64,000 nt of DNA from Demequina sp. NBRC 110052 (GCF_002090075.1 NZ_BBRI01000002.1:434001-498000), one strand, 5' to 3'; shown: positions 17,442-26,455, counted from the stretch's first letter. The notes: a model not told the origin generated them from the sequence alone. Numbers and translations are program-made.

Positions 17442-18696
17442 TCACGAAGCGGTGATGCCAGTCGTAGGCCGACTTGTCGGTCAACGACGCCACCTGGTCC
17501 ACCGCCACCCGCAGGCGTGCCGCATCGTCCGACGCCGCACGATAGTCAGCGGCGAACTGAGGCTCCAGCGCGTCAGGCCCGCGCTCGGCGAGAGCCATGA
17601 CCAGCTCCTTCAGGACCCGGCGCTGCTTCGCGTACGCAGGCGAAGCCTCACGCGGCGCCATAAGGAAGTGCACGGCAATCGCCTTCAGCAGCACAATCTC
17701 CGCGAGCGTCTCCTGCGGCACCACCAACTCGGCACGGAAGCGTGTGAGCGGGCCTTCGCCGTGCACCTGACGCGTCGCGGCGATAGTCGCGTTGCACATG
17801 CGGCCGATCAGCTGGCTTGTCATGTCCTTCAGCGCCGCCAACGACGCGCGCGAGCCGTCGAAATCCTCTGCCCACCAGCCCCACGCGCGCAGCCGGTCGA
17901 GCGCGTCGAGCAGCGCGTCCTCGTCCGTCCACCCGTACCACTCGAGCGCCTGCGCGGCGACACCCTTGGCGCGCTCGAGATCCCGCAGAACGCGCAGAGA
18001 GACCCCGTTGTGCACCACCGAGTCCTCGACATCGTGTACCGAGTAGGCGATGTCGTCCGCGAGGTCCATCACCTGCGCCTCGAAGCTTGGGCGCCGCGCG
18101 GGAGCGTCCTCGCGCAGCCAGTCGAAGACGGCGCGATCATCCTCGTACACGTTGAACTTGCGCACCGCAGTGCCGTCCTCACGCGTCGGCAGCTCAGTCT
18201 CGCCCCACGGGTACTTGACGATCGCGTCCAGTGACGCGCGGGTGAGGTTCAGGCCGAGCGGCTCACCCGTGGACGGGTGCACGGTCTTGGGCTCGAGCCG
18301 GGTGACGACGCGCAGCGTCTGGGCGTTGCCCTCGAAGCCGCCGATCTCCCGCGTGACCTCGTCCAGAGCCCGCTCTCCGTTGTGGCCGAACGGCGGGTGC
18401 CCCAAGTCGTGCGCGAGGCACGCGGCGTCCACGACGTCGGGGTCGCAGCCCAGCGCCTTGCCCAGCTCGCGGCCCACCTGCGCGACCTCGAGAGAGTGCG
18501 TGAGCCGCGTGCGCACGAAGTCGCCGGAGCCTGCGCCAAGAATCTGCGTCTTCGCGCCGAGCCGCCGCAAGGCACTCGAGTGAAGGATCCGCGCGCGGTC
18601 ACGCGCAAACGGGGTGCGATTGGCCGTCTTCGGAGACTCGGGGACGTAGCGGTCCTCGTCGCGCTCCTCATAGCCGGGGCTGTTGACGCTCACCAC
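17416..18696 (-). CDS. dgt: deoxyguanosinetriphosphate triphosphohydrolase-like protein
   Basis: 426 residues. This HD-domain enzyme splits dGTP (or other dNTPs) into the nucleoside and triphosphate. The metal site is visible as RTRLTHSLEVAQ followed by AHDLGHPPFGHNGE; DLADDIAYSVHDVED supplies the later Asp. The opening YEERDEDRYVPESPKTANRT is typical of the actinobacterial branch. The start is a GTG at 18696 or the adjacent GTG at 18693. Its 3' end overlaps the convergent membrane protein by 26 nt. Confidence 0.93.
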   Translation of the reverse strand: MVSVNSPGYEERDEDRYVPESPKTANRTPFARDRARILHSSALRRLGAKTQILGAGSGDFVRTRLTHSLEVAQVGRELGKALGCDPDVVDAACLAHDLGHPPFGHNGERALDEVTREIGGFEGNAQTLRVVTRLEPKTVHPSTGEPLGLNLTRASLDAIVKYPWGETELPTREDGTAVRKFNVYEDDRAVFDWLREDAPARRPSFEAQVMDLADDIAYSVHDVEDSVVHNGVSLRVLRDLERAKGVAAQALEWYGWTDEDALLDALDRLRAWGWWAEDFDGSRASLAALKDMTSQLIGRMCNATIAATRQVHGEGPLTRFRAELVVPQETLAEIVLLKAIAVHFLMAPREASPAYAKQRRVLKELVMALAERGPDALEPQFAADYRAASDDAARLRVAVDQVASLTDKSAYDWHHRFVISPRRPRG

Positions 18697-18766
18697 TCGA
18701 TGCTAGCCCGCCTGCCAGGCGGTTCGGCCGAGCGCGGCACTCACACCGCGCGATCGCGCGCCTCGG

Positions 18767-19225
18767 TCACACGTGACCGCGCCAGCCCTCCACCTCGCGC
18801 AGCACCGCAGTGAGCGTGGGCCCGAGCCCCGCACGCACTGCGACGCCGAGTCCCTCGGCGTCATCCGAGGCGCCCGCGAACCCTGGGATGTGTTCCAGGA
18901 AGCCGATCACCATCACCGACCGCAACGCCTCGGGCGCGGCCACATACGCCTCATCGAGCAGCTGCAGCACCTGCATCGTCCTGCCGCTCGGACCACCGCG
19001 GAGCTCACCCAGCAGCCACGCCGTGATGTCCTGCATCAGCAGCGTCGGCAGCATCTCTCCCTCGCACTGCTCGAGATGCGCGGCGAGCACCCCCCGCAAC
19101 GGGGCCACGGTGTAGGCGAGATGCCCAAAGAATGCGACCACGTCGGCGTACTCGGGGTGAGCCTCAGGCTCATGCACCCCGAGATGCGGGTCGACCGGGA
19201 AGCGGCGGTGCGCGTCGGCGTTCAT
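18767..19225 (-). CDS. hypothetical protein, DUF7674-like
   Basis: A 152-residue soluble protein, mostly helical, with EGEMLPTLLMQDITAWLLGEL in the middle and LQLLDEAYVAAPEALRSVMVIGFLE after it. The pattern resembles the DUF7674 group of small proteins, from memory and weakly. Function is unknown. The ATG at 19225 lies 22 nt after the dusB stop on the same strand, so it may be transcribed with dusB. Confidence 0.55.
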   Translation of the reverse strand: MNADAHRRFPVDPHLGVHEPEAHPEYADVVAFFGHLAYTVAPLRGVLAAHLEQCEGEMLPTLLMQDITAWLLGELRGGPSGRTMQVLQLLDEAYVAAPEALRSVMVIGFLEHIPGFAGASDDAEGLGVAVRAGLGPTLTAVLREVEGWRGHV

Positions 19226-19247
19226 GAGCGAGAACCTAGTCGATGCG

Positions 19248-20423
19248 TCAGCCTCCCGAGACGCTCAGCTCGGCCTCGCGCAGGCGCTCCTCCAGGTCCG
19301 GGGTGATGTCCTGCGTGTCCAGCCAGCCCTCGGGGCACGCGGGCTGACGTGGGCTTCCTTGCCGTCCGCGAGCGCCCTCGGCGCCCTCACCCGGGTAGGG
19401 CGTGTCGAGGTCGAGCGAATCGAGGATGCCCCGCAGCTCGGCGAGCGTCTCCACCAGGCCGAGCGCGCGTCGGGCCTCTCCCCCGACGGGATAGCCCTTC
19501 AAGTACCAGGCCATGTGCTTGCGGATCTCCCGCATGGCCTTGTTCTCGTCGCCCCCGAACGTGTCCACCATGAGCTCGCCGTGGCGGTAGATCGTGTCCG
19601 CCACGATGCTGAGCCCCGGGCGCACGCGCTCCGCGCGACCCTCGAACGCGGCCTGCAGATCGGCGAACAGCCACGGTCGGCCCATGCATCCACGGCCCAC
19701 GACCACCCCGTCGCACCCGGTCTGCTCCACCATACGCAGAGCGTCCTCGGCCGCCCAGATGTCTCCGTTGCCGAGCACAGGGACGGTTCGGACCGCGTCC
19801 TTGAGACGCGCGATCGCCTCCCAGTCCGCAGTGCCCGAGTAGTAGTCGGCTGCGGTGCGGGCGTGAAGAGCGACGGCGGCGGCACCCTCCTTCTCCGCCG
19901 TGCGAGCGGCGTCCAGGTACGTGAGGTGGTCCTCGTCGACGCCCTTGCGCATCTTCACGGTGACCGGGATGCCGTGGGGCTCGGCGGCGCGGACCGCGGC
20001 GCGCACGATGTCGCGGAACAGGTCGCGCTTCCACGGCAGTACCGCTCCACCGCCCTTGCGGGTCACCTTCGGCACCGGGCAGCCGAAGTTCATGTCGATG
20101 TGGTCCGCGCGATCCTCCTCGGCGATCATCTTCACCGCAGCACCGATCGTCGCCGGATCCACCCCGTAGACCTGCACCGAGCGAGGCGTCTCGTCGGGAT
20201 CGTGGTGGATGATCCGCATGCTCTCCGGCGTGCGCTCCACCAGCGCGCGCGATGTCACCATCTCGGCCACATACAGGCCCCCGCCGTGCTCGCGGCACAG
20301 GCGCCGGAAGGCGGCATTGGTCACCCCGGCCATCGGCGCCAGCACCACGGGCGTCTCCACCTCGAGCGGACCGATCTGCAGGGGTGGCAGCAGGCGCTGC
20401 GCAGAGTGGGACGACGTGCTCAT
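19248..20423 (-). CDS. dusB: tRNA-dihydrouridine synthase
   Basis: 391 residues. A flavoenzyme that reduces specific uridines in the D loop of tRNA. It has the start LAPMAGVTNAAFRRLCREHG, the catalytic Cys in DMNFGCPVPKV, VTVKMRKG and the FMN-phosphate loop GVVVGRGCMGRPWLF. The ATG at 20423 gives MSTSSHSAQRLLPPLQIGPL; the long open frame upstream runs into a GC-rich hairpin region and is rejected. It stands at the left border of the exopolysaccharide locus. Confidence 0.95.
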   Translation of the reverse strand: MSTSSHSAQRLLPPLQIGPLEVETPVVLAPMAGVTNAAFRRLCREHGGGLYVAEMVTSRALVERTPESMRIIHHDPDETPRSVQVYGVDPATIGAAVKMIAEEDRADHIDMNFGCPVPKVTRKGGGAVLPWKRDLFRDIVRAAVRAAEPHGIPVTVKMRKGVDEDHLTYLDAARTAEKEGAAAVALHARTAADYYSGTADWEAIARLKDAVRTVPVLGNGDIWAAEDALRMVEQTGCDGVVVGRGCMGRPWLFADLQAAFEGRAERVRPGLSIVADTIYRHGELMVDTFGGDENKAMREIRKHMAWYLKGYPVGGEARRALGLVETLAELRGILDSLDLDTPYPGEGAEGARGRQGSPRQPACPEGWLDTQDITPDLEERLREAELSVSGG

Positions 20424-20484
20424 GCGTCTATTGTCGCTGAACGAACGAACCCGCCTGCCCGCAGGGCACGGGCGAAGCCGCACA

Positions 20485-20524
20485 CGGCCCGCCCGGGCTG
20501 CTGAGGGGTGGCCCGGGCGGGCCG
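20485..20524. terminator. GC-rich hairpin before dusB
   Basis: A perfect 14-bp inverted repeat has arms at 20485-20498 and 20511-20524 with a 12-nt loop. It lies after the stop of the small membrane protein gene (20609) and before the dusB start, so it probably ends the upstream transcript. Confidence 0.65.
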
Positions 20525-20542
20525 GCGTGCGGGGCGAACCCT

Positions 20543-20562
20543 CGGACGGCCCGGGCCGTCCG
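20543..20562. terminator. 20-nt perfect palindrome
   Basis: CGGACGGCCC is followed directly by its reverse complement, giving a perfect palindrome 19 nt upstream of the stronger hairpin at 20485-20524. It could be a second terminator arm or a protein-binding site. Confidence 0.45.
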
Positions 20563-20608
20563 ATCCCAGACGCATCAGCGCGGGCGCACGTGTGGGGGCC
20601 AGCGAGCG

Positions 20609-20941
20609 CTACAGCACGGTGGCGCCTGCAGAGTCCGAGCGCAGCGATCCCGCCAGCTCGGACCTGCGCTCCCGCGCCATACCCGTACGCGCCGCTCGCC
20701 GGCGGCGCGAGGCGATCGCCAGAGCGACGCCTCCGCCGAGCAAAGCGAGAATGCCGAGCAGCAACCATGCGACGAGCACGGTCATGTCCGCGCCGCCGAT
20801 GCTCTGGGATGCTGCGTGTCCCACGACCCCCCAGGTCGTGGAGAATGCCGCCGGCACACCGAAGAAGAGTGAGCCGCCAGCGAGGCCGGTACCCGCGAGC
20901 AAGCGGAGTCCGGCCCTCGTGTCTGCTGATGTCATCGCCAT
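20609..20941 (-). CDS. small membrane protein at the edge of the exopolysaccharide locus
   Basis: A 110-residue protein with two hydrophobic stretches (about residues 10-40, Gly-rich, and 50-72, TVLVAWLLLGILALLGGGVAL) and a basic C-terminal tail (RRRRAARTGMARERR). The ATG at 20941 follows a GGGGGAGG ribosome binding site; the second ATG, 6 nt on, is also possible. I do not recognise the family. A perfect CRP-type palindrome lies 130 nt upstream, so it has its own regulated promoter after the sugar-transferase gene. Confidence 0.65.
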   Translation of the reverse strand: MAMTSADTRAGLRLLAGTGLAGGSLFFGVPAAFSTTWGVVGHAASQSIGGADMTVLVAWLLLGILALLGGGVALAIASRRRRAARTGMARERRSELAGSLRSDSAGATVL

Positions 20942-21070
20942 GGAAATCGTGCCTCCCCCTGAGAGGCTGCCCGGGCGACGGTGCAAGGCTGCGATCGGTT
21001 CCGATACGGCACCGCCCCCGGGTTCAGCCTTGATCCCGGCCATGCTCGCCCGAATACGATTCGGACGAAA

Positions 21071-21086
21071 TGTGACATTCTTCACA
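21071..21086. promoter_or_regulatory. CRP/GlxR-type operator
   Basis: TGTGACATTCTTCACA is a perfect TGTGA-N6-TCACA palindrome. It lies in the 245-nt gap between the stop of the sugar-transferase gene and the start of the small membrane protein gene at 20941, on which it most likely acts. Confidence 0.75.
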
Positions 21087-21122
21087 TTAGCCTTGTGCGT
21101 CCGGTCCGTACACCCCAGTGAG

Positions 21123-21144
21123 GTTAACTCTGCGTTAACTCTCC
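21123..21144. promoter_or_regulatory. 11-nt direct repeat, response-regulator-like site
   Basis: Two 11-nt units, GTTAACTCTGC and GTTAACTCTCC, follow each other head to tail and differ at one position. An exact one-turn period is typical of OmpR/PhoB-family binding sites. The repeat lies 37 nt from the CRP-type palindrome in the same gap. Confidence 0.55.
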
Positions 21145-21186
21145 CGTGCTGCGGCGCGCGCGTGCTCGGGCCGACGCAGCGGCTCC

Positions 21187-22710
21187 CTAGTGGGCTGTCT
21201 CGCCCGGCGCCAGCACAGCCTTGAACGTGCGCAGCATGATCGACACGTCGCCCAGCAAGGACCAGTTCTCGACGTAGTAGAGGTCCAGACGCACCGCATC
21301 GTCCCACGTGAGCGCTGAGCGGCCGCTCACCTGCCACAGTCCCGTCACGCCCGGCCGCGTCAGCAGCCGACGCTTCGCCGAGTCCGTGTACATCGCCACC
21401 TCGGCAGCGATCTGCGGACGCGGACCCACGAGGCTCATGCTGCCACCGAGCACGTTGAGCAACTGGGGCAGCTCATCGAGCGAGTACTTGCGCAGAATCC
21501 GCCCGATCGGAGTGATGCGGGGATCGTTCTGCACCTTGAAGAGCGGGGTCTCCGAGGTGCCCTGCTCGCGCAGCAGCGCGGCGAGCTCCCTATCAGCACC
21601 GGGCCGCATCGACCGGAACTTGAGCATCGCGAAGGGCTCACCGCCCAGACCGATGCGCTCGGACCGATACAGAATGGGCCCTGGACTCGTCGCCCTCACC
21701 GCAATCGCGAGCGCGATCAGGATCGGCGACAGGAGAGCGAGCAACACCGCGGAGACGGCCACATCGAACGACCGCTTGAGGAACCTGTTGCCGCGCGAGA
21801 GCTCCGGCGTATCCACATGCAGCAGCGGAAGCCCCGCCACGGGACGGGCATGGAGACGCGGATCTCCGACGCCGACGATGCTCGGCGCAAGCACCAGGTA
21901 CTGCTCGCCGGGCCGCAGCTCCCAGCTGATCTCCTGCACCCTGTGCGCGGTCAGCACGTCCGCGCTCGTGACGACCACGGTGTCTGCGCCCGCCACCGCC
22001 ATGGCTCCCTGGACATCGCTCGGATCTCCCACGATCGGCACAGAGGTCCCTGCGACCATATCGCCGGCGGCGCCTCCCGGGACCGTGGCCCCCACGACGC
22101 GATACCCCGCGTGAGCCGTGCGCCCGAGCTCCTCTGCGATCTCGCGCACCGAGCTCGACGATCCGACGAGCAGCACGGTGGAGCAGTACTCACCGTCCAG
22201 GCGGCGCGCGCGGAGCCACAGTCGCCACAGCCAACGCTCGACGAACAGCGCGAGGAGACCCAAGGGCACCGTGAGGAAGAGGAACGGCTTGATCGACTCG
22301 ACGTCGAACACGTACGCGAGAGTCGCCGTCACGCCGAACACCATGAACGTCGCGTCGAACACGCGCTCGTATTCGCCGGAGCCGAAGCCTGCGACCCGAG
22401 GCGCCCTGGTGTCAGCGAGCGCGAGCGCAGCCTGCCACGACACCAGCAGCAGCACAGGAAAGCCGAACACCAGGCCGACGAGCGGACCGATGGGCGTCTC
22501 CGCCGGGAGCTCCACCCCGCCGTACAGCGCGATCTCCGCTGCCCCCACGACCCACACGAGCGCCGCCAGGTCGGTCACGAACAGGCGCCGCGCATACGTG
22601 CGCCGCCAGTCCGCTCTGCGCGGAGGCGACCCCAGGTTCGCGCCCTCTGCCTTGATCCGGCTCGGCGCGGCGGCGATGGCCGCCACCCCTGCCGTCCTCT
22701 GATCCGTCAT
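21187..22710 (-). CDS. exopolysaccharide polyprenyl-phosphate sugar-1-phosphate transferase
   Basis: 507 residues. It transfers a sugar-1-phosphate from a nucleotide sugar to undecaprenyl phosphate at the cytoplasmic membrane and so starts the polysaccharide unit. The N-terminal half has four membrane segments and a nucleotide-binding-like domain (VLLVGSSSSVREIAEELG). The C-terminal bacterial sugar transferase domain starts with KRSFDVAVSAVLLALLSPIL, then ILYRSERIGLGGEPFAMLKF and the conserved LDELPQLLNVLGGSMSLVGP and PGVTGLWQVSGRS. The ATG at 22710 is chosen because the upstream extension is low in coding character and contains regulatory sequence. A CRP-type site lies about 125 nt upstream. 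Confidence 0.93.
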   Translation of the reverse strand: MTDQRTAGVAAIAAAPSRIKAEGANLGSPPRRADWRRTYARRLFVTDLAALVWVVGAAEIALYGGVELPAETPIGPLVGLVFGFPVLLLVSWQAALALADTRAPRVAGFGSGEYERVFDATFMVFGVTATLAYVFDVESIKPFLFLTVPLGLLALFVERWLWRLWLRARRLDGEYCSTVLLVGSSSSVREIAEELGRTAHAGYRVVGATVPGGAAGDMVAGTSVPIVGDPSDVQGAMAVAGADTVVVTSADVLTAHRVQEISWELRPGEQYLVLAPSIVGVGDPRLHARPVAGLPLLHVDTPELSRGNRFLKRSFDVAVSAVLLALLSPILIALAIAVRATSPGPILYRSERIGLGGEPFAMLKFRSMRPGADRELAALLREQGTSETPLFKVQNDPRITPIGRILRKYSLDELPQLLNVLGGSMSLVGPRPQIAAEVAMYTDSAKRRLLTRPGVTGLWQVSGRSALTWDDAVRLDLYYVENWSLLGDVSIMLRTFKAVLAPGETAH

Positions 22711-22834
22711 TCGTCCGACCCCCCACCTGGTCGTTGCACGTGCCTCGCGGTCCCACTCCCGCATACGGGGCGTCCCCAACCCCGCCGATGACTGCTCGAG
22801 CGCTACCCACGCTAACGGACAAATGTGACGATCA

Positions 22835-22850
22835 TGTGACATCCATCACA
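22835..22850. promoter_or_regulatory. CRP/GlxR-type operator
   Basis: TGTGACATCCATCACA is a perfect TGTGA-N6-TCACA palindrome, with another TGTGA half site 11 nt to its left. It overlaps the stop codon of the glycosyltransferase at 22846 and lies 125 nt upstream of the sugar-transferase ATG, whose promoter it probably controls. Confidence 0.75.
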
Positions 22851-25068
22851 TTTCAGACACTCGTTCAATGTCGCGCTCGGATCCGAGCAGACCGCGAAGG
22901 ATCTCGGCGTGACTGGCCGCCGCCTGAGACGGCAGGTACTCCTTCGCGGCCTCGAGGCGTCGGCTCCGGTCGGCGTCAGTGTCCTGGCGCTGGCGCGCCC
23001 GCACGAGTCCGGCGGCGAGCGCAGACACATCGTCCACCGGGACGACCTCGCCGAGCGCCGGGTCGGTGATGATGTCGGCCGGGCCGAAGTCACAGTCCGT
23101 CGCCAGGACCGGCACCCCGCACTGCAGGGCCTCGACGAGCGCCACCCCGAAGCCTTCCCACCGCGAGGCGAGCACGAAGCAGTCCGACGCCGCGATCTCG
23201 TCCTCGGGAGCGGACACGTAGCCGACGAACTCCACCGTCTCGCCGAGCCCGAGCGAAGCGGCCAGCTCGCGGAGCTCGTCACGCATCGGCCCGTCGCCGA
23301 CGAGTCGCAGGCGTGCGCCGTCGAGGTGTGGAGCCGCGAGCGCGAAGGCCCGCAGCAACTGGTCCTGACCCTTCTGTCGCGCGAGCCGCGCCACGCTGAC
23401 GAACGTGAAAGGCTCGCCGGCCGTCCGCTCGTGCGCCGTCGGGCGGAGGTCGCGCACAGGGTTCTTCGCGAAGTGCACCGGAGCGCGGGACGACAGGTGC
23501 GCCGCCGCATACCGTGCGAGCGAAGGCGACACGGCGAGCACGGCGCTCACGGACCGCGCGACCCACGCACGATAGGCGACGAAGGCGAGCTTCGTCGTGA
23601 CGTTGCCGTCCGCTTCCTCGACCTGGGGATTGCCATGGAGGTGTGGGACGAGCCTGACGGAGCGCGCGCCACGCGTCGCGACCCACGCCACCGTCGACGC
23701 CTCCACCTGCGGAACCACGAGCAGGTCGATCTCTGCGCGCCGCACGAACCGCCTCAATGGTCCCGCGAGCGACATGAGCCGCGGGACACCCAACTCGTGC
23801 TTCGTGTACGGCACATCCGCAAGCTCGGGCTCCTCATAGTGAGAGGCGAACGCCACATGGACGTCGAACTCGTCACCGTGTTCCCGCGCGAGCGTGCTCG
23901 CAAGCTCATGGACCACGCGTTCGATGCCTGCGAACACCGGAGACGGCGGCACCACATAGGCCACCCGCGGGCGGCGCGCTTCCTTGCTCTCGTCGGCAGA
24001 ACCCCCACGGCGTCGGCGTGGGAGCACCTGTCCATACACGTCGTCGTAGTCGCGCTGCATGCGTGCGACGGTGAATCGCTCGGACCCGCGCCGGGCGCGC
24101 TCACGCCAGTCCCCCAGCGCTCCCTCGCCTGACATGAGCTCGCGGAACGCGTCCGCAAGCTGCCCCGGCGCATGCGTGTCCACCAGGTGACCCGCCGCGC
24201 CGTAGCCGAGCACCTCCGGGATGCCACCGACGCGGGTCCCGACTACGGCCGCACCGGCGACGCGCGCCTCCATGACCGTCAGCGGGCACGGATCAGCGAG
24301 CGAGGCGGTCACGACCACGTCCGACTCGGCGAGGTACGGCCACGGCGTCACCGTCGCGCCGAGAAAGTGCACGCGATCCTCGAGCCCGGCGGACTCCACC
24401 TGCCGCTCGAGATCCTGCTGGGAGGGACCCCACCCGAGGATGTTCAAGTGCCACGCGGGGTGCTCCTCGGCGACGCGACGGAAGCCCTCGACGACGTCGT
24501 CGACCGCCTTGCGCGGGTGGAGCCCGGACAACGTGGTGACCGAGGGGCGGCGCAGGGCTCCGATGTCGTCGAACGGCAGGCCCTCGCGCGCCGAGCCGGC
24601 GGTGCCGTTGAGCACTGTGACCACCTGCCAGTCGGGGTAGCGCCGGGAGCGCAGCAGGCGCCTCTCCGCCTCGCTCACCGCGACCACCCTGCGACCCGCA
24701 CGCATGAGCCAGGAGTGGGCGTCGAACGAGTTGTGCATCGTCGTGACGAGCGGCGCGCGGAATGCGAGTGACACGGGAAGGGCGATCACTGCCGACGACA
24801 TCATGTGCGCATGCAGGACGTCCGGCTTGACGCGCCTGACGAGCTTCGCGAGGGCTACGGCGTTGTCGATCGCGTGCCGCTTCGAGTCGGGCTCGGGCAG
24901 GTCGGTGACATGCACGCCGCGCGACGCGAGCACGTTGTCGTAGTCGCCTCGCGCGCTCGCGAACCACACGTCGTGCCCCGCCTCCGCCTGGGCGCAAGCG
25001 AGGTCGACGGCGAGATGCACGCTTCCGTTGCCCCGAACCGCATGCTTGAGCAGGTGGACGATCTTCAT
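22846..25068 (-). CDS. two-domain glycosyltransferase (GT4-GT4 fusion)
   Basis: 740 residues, about twice the length of a GT4 enzyme. The first domain (about residues 1-360) begins KIVHLLKHAVRGNGSVHLAV and contains TTLSGLHPRKAVDDVVEGF and PCPLTVMEARVAGAAVVGTR. After a linker (SADESKEARRP), the second domain (about 380-735) begins PRVAYVVPPSPVFAGIERVV and contains FVSVARLARQKGQDQLLRAF and WEGFGVALVEALQCGVPVLA. Both carry the E-x7-E region of retaining GT-B transferases. It probably adds two successive sugars to the lipid-linked unit. The ATG at 25068 follows a GGAGA ribosome binding site; a longer open frame upstream is rejected. No frameshift or stop separates the halves. Confidence 0.9.
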   Translation of the reverse strand: MKIVHLLKHAVRGNGSVHLAVDLACAQAEAGHDVWFASARGDYDNVLASRGVHVTDLPEPDSKRHAIDNAVALAKLVRRVKPDVLHAHMMSSAVIALPVSLAFRAPLVTTMHNSFDAHSWLMRAGRRVVAVSEAERRLLRSRRYPDWQVVTVLNGTAGSAREGLPFDDIGALRRPSVTTLSGLHPRKAVDDVVEGFRRVAEEHPAWHLNILGWGPSQQDLERQVESAGLEDRVHFLGATVTPWPYLAESDVVVTASLADPCPLTVMEARVAGAAVVGTRVGGIPEVLGYGAAGHLVDTHAPGQLADAFRELMSGEGALGDWRERARRGSERFTVARMQRDYDDVYGQVLPRRRRGGSADESKEARRPRVAYVVPPSPVFAGIERVVHELASTLAREHGDEFDVHVAFASHYEEPELADVPYTKHELGVPRLMSLAGPLRRFVRRAEIDLLVVPQVEASTVAWVATRGARSVRLVPHLHGNPQVEEADGNVTTKLAFVAYRAWVARSVSAVLAVSPSLARYAAAHLSSRAPVHFAKNPVRDLRPTAHERTAGEPFTFVSVARLARQKGQDQLLRAFALAAPHLDGARLRLVGDGPMRDELRELAASLGLGETVEFVGYVSAPEDEIAASDCFVLASRWEGFGVALVEALQCGVPVLATDCDFGPADIITDPALGEVVPVDDVSALAAGLVRARQRQDTDADRSRRLEAAKEYLPSQAAASHAEILRGLLGSERDIERVSEM

Positions 25069-25099
25069 GTGCCGCTCTCCTTCCCCGAGCGTGGTGGCC

Positions 25100-26455
25100 T
25101 CACTTGGGCGACACCTTTCCCCCCAGTGCACGTTCGGCGGTCCGCGTGGAGACGCGAGCCGTCGGCTGGTACTCGAACCCTCCCTGTTTGCCGAGCGACT
25201 GCACCCCATGACTCCTCAATGTGGCGATCTGCTCGGACGCCCGGGTCGCGCTTCCGTGGGTGTACACGGGGTAGACGCTCTCGAGCAGGTGCGTCCCCTC
25301 GATCCTGAGATCTCCGTCGAAGAGTCCGTGCTTGCGCACATGTGTCAGGAAGCCACTCTCCGCGCTGTTCACGTCCGGCGCGCTCTGCGACGCAACGACC
25401 TCGACGCAGAAGTACTCACGACCCTCTGCAGTGCCGTAGAAGTCGGAGTGCATCGTCAGGCGCTTCCAGTCGCCCGAGTGCGAGAAGTTGTACAGGATCG
25501 ATGTCGAGAATCCCCTGTCACCGGCGAAGCTGCACAGCAGCGAGATGATGGTGACCGTCGGGAGCGGCTCGGCGTTCACGCCCACCAGTTCAAGCGCCCG
25601 ATGCACCGGGATGGTCGAGACCACCTGCCGCGCGGCGACCTCGACGCCCTCGGCACGCACCATCGCCACATCGCCGGTCGCCTCGATCGCAGTTGGGCGG
25701 CACCCGAGCACGAAGTCGACGCCGGTGTCGCGCAACCGATCGACCACCGGCCCGTACAGCGCCGCGAAGCCCTCGCGCGGTCGCACGAGCTGGCGGTTCG
25801 GAGTCGCTTCGGCCGCGTCGTCGGACGCCCGACGCGGCGCGATCCTTCTCGCAGCGGCGGAGCCGAACGCGGCGAGCCTGGGGCGCAGTGCCGCGCTCTG
25901 AGCGATCCACATCATCCTCGCGCGCGCGAACTCCAGGTCGATCTCCTCGGCGGGACGTCCGTAGAAGCGCTCGATGTAGTGCTCGAGCCCCGTCCGGTGC
26001 GCGAGCCTCGCGCCGACCCAGAAGCGCGCGAAGTCACGTGCGTTGCGCTGGCGCCGGTGGCGCAGCCTGCAGCCCACGAGCGAGCCGGCCATTCGCGCCC
26101 ACTCCAGCGGACCGGCGGCGATGAGATCGTCCCGCACTGAGATCGGGTACTCGGCGATGCGCCCCTGCGGATTCAGACGCGACCAGCTCGGCTCGACCGG
26201 CACGTACTGCGGCAGCAGTTCGGGGAACCGATGCACCAGCGGAGAGTCATCCTGGAAGATGAGGCTGCCGACATCGAACGTGTACGGGCCGATCGAGAAA
26301 TCGAGGTGGTTGCCGCCGGCCTGCTGGTACTCGTCGAGCACCAGGACGGAGCACGCCCCGCGCTCGACGAGGACCGATGCGGACACGAGACCGCTGATCC
26401 CGGCGCCGAGGACGACGGCGTCGTAGGTGCTGTGGCGTGCCCCCCGGTCCGCCAC
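25100..26455 (-). CDS. FAD-dependent protein, UDP-galactopyranose mutase-like
   Basis: About 451 residues with an N-terminal Rossmann fold (VVLGAGISGLVSASVLVERG), then LDEYQQAGGNHLDFSIGPYT and FDVGSLIFQ. The GGNH..F..FDVG pattern is that of UDP-galactopyranose mutases and related amine-oxidase-like flavoproteins. A mutase making a furanose sugar donor would fit the locus, but the typical C-terminal mutase residues are not clear, so protoporphyrinogen-oxidase-like enzymes remain possible. The start is uncertain: GTG at 26455 puts the FAD motif near the N-terminus; the frame is open to 26704. It lies 31 nt upstream of the double GT4 gene on the same strand. Confidence 0.72.
   Translation of the reverse strand: MADRGARHSTYDAVVLGAGISGLVSASVLVERGACSVLVLDEYQQAGGNHLDFSIGPYTFDVGSLIFQDDSPLVHRFPELLPQYVPVEPSWSRLNPQGRIAEYPISVRDDLIAAGPLEWARMAGSLVGCRLRHRRQRNARDFARFWVGARLAHRTGLEHYIERFYGRPAEEIDLEFARARMMWIAQSAALRPRLAAFGSAAARRIAPRRASDDAAEATPNRQLVRPREGFAALYGPVVDRLRDTGVDFVLGCRPTAIEATGDVAMVRAEGVEVAARQVVSTIPVHRALELVGVNAEPLPTVTIISLLCSFAGDRGFSTSILYNFSHSGDWKRLTMHSDFYGTAEGREYFCVEVVASQSAPDVNSAESGFLTHVRKHGLFDGDLRIEGTHLLESVYPVYTHGSATRASEQIATLRSHGVQSLGKQGGFEYQPTARVSTRTAERALGGKVSPK

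Noticed and set aside
20424-20608. GC-rich hairpins before dusB, considered as a structured RNA or riboswitch
   Set aside because: They are simple perfect stems after a stop codon; terminator function explains them.
22909-24132. 407-residue plus-strand frame within the double GT4 gene
   Set aside because: No recognisable domain; the minus-strand frame carries two complete glycosyltransferase domains.
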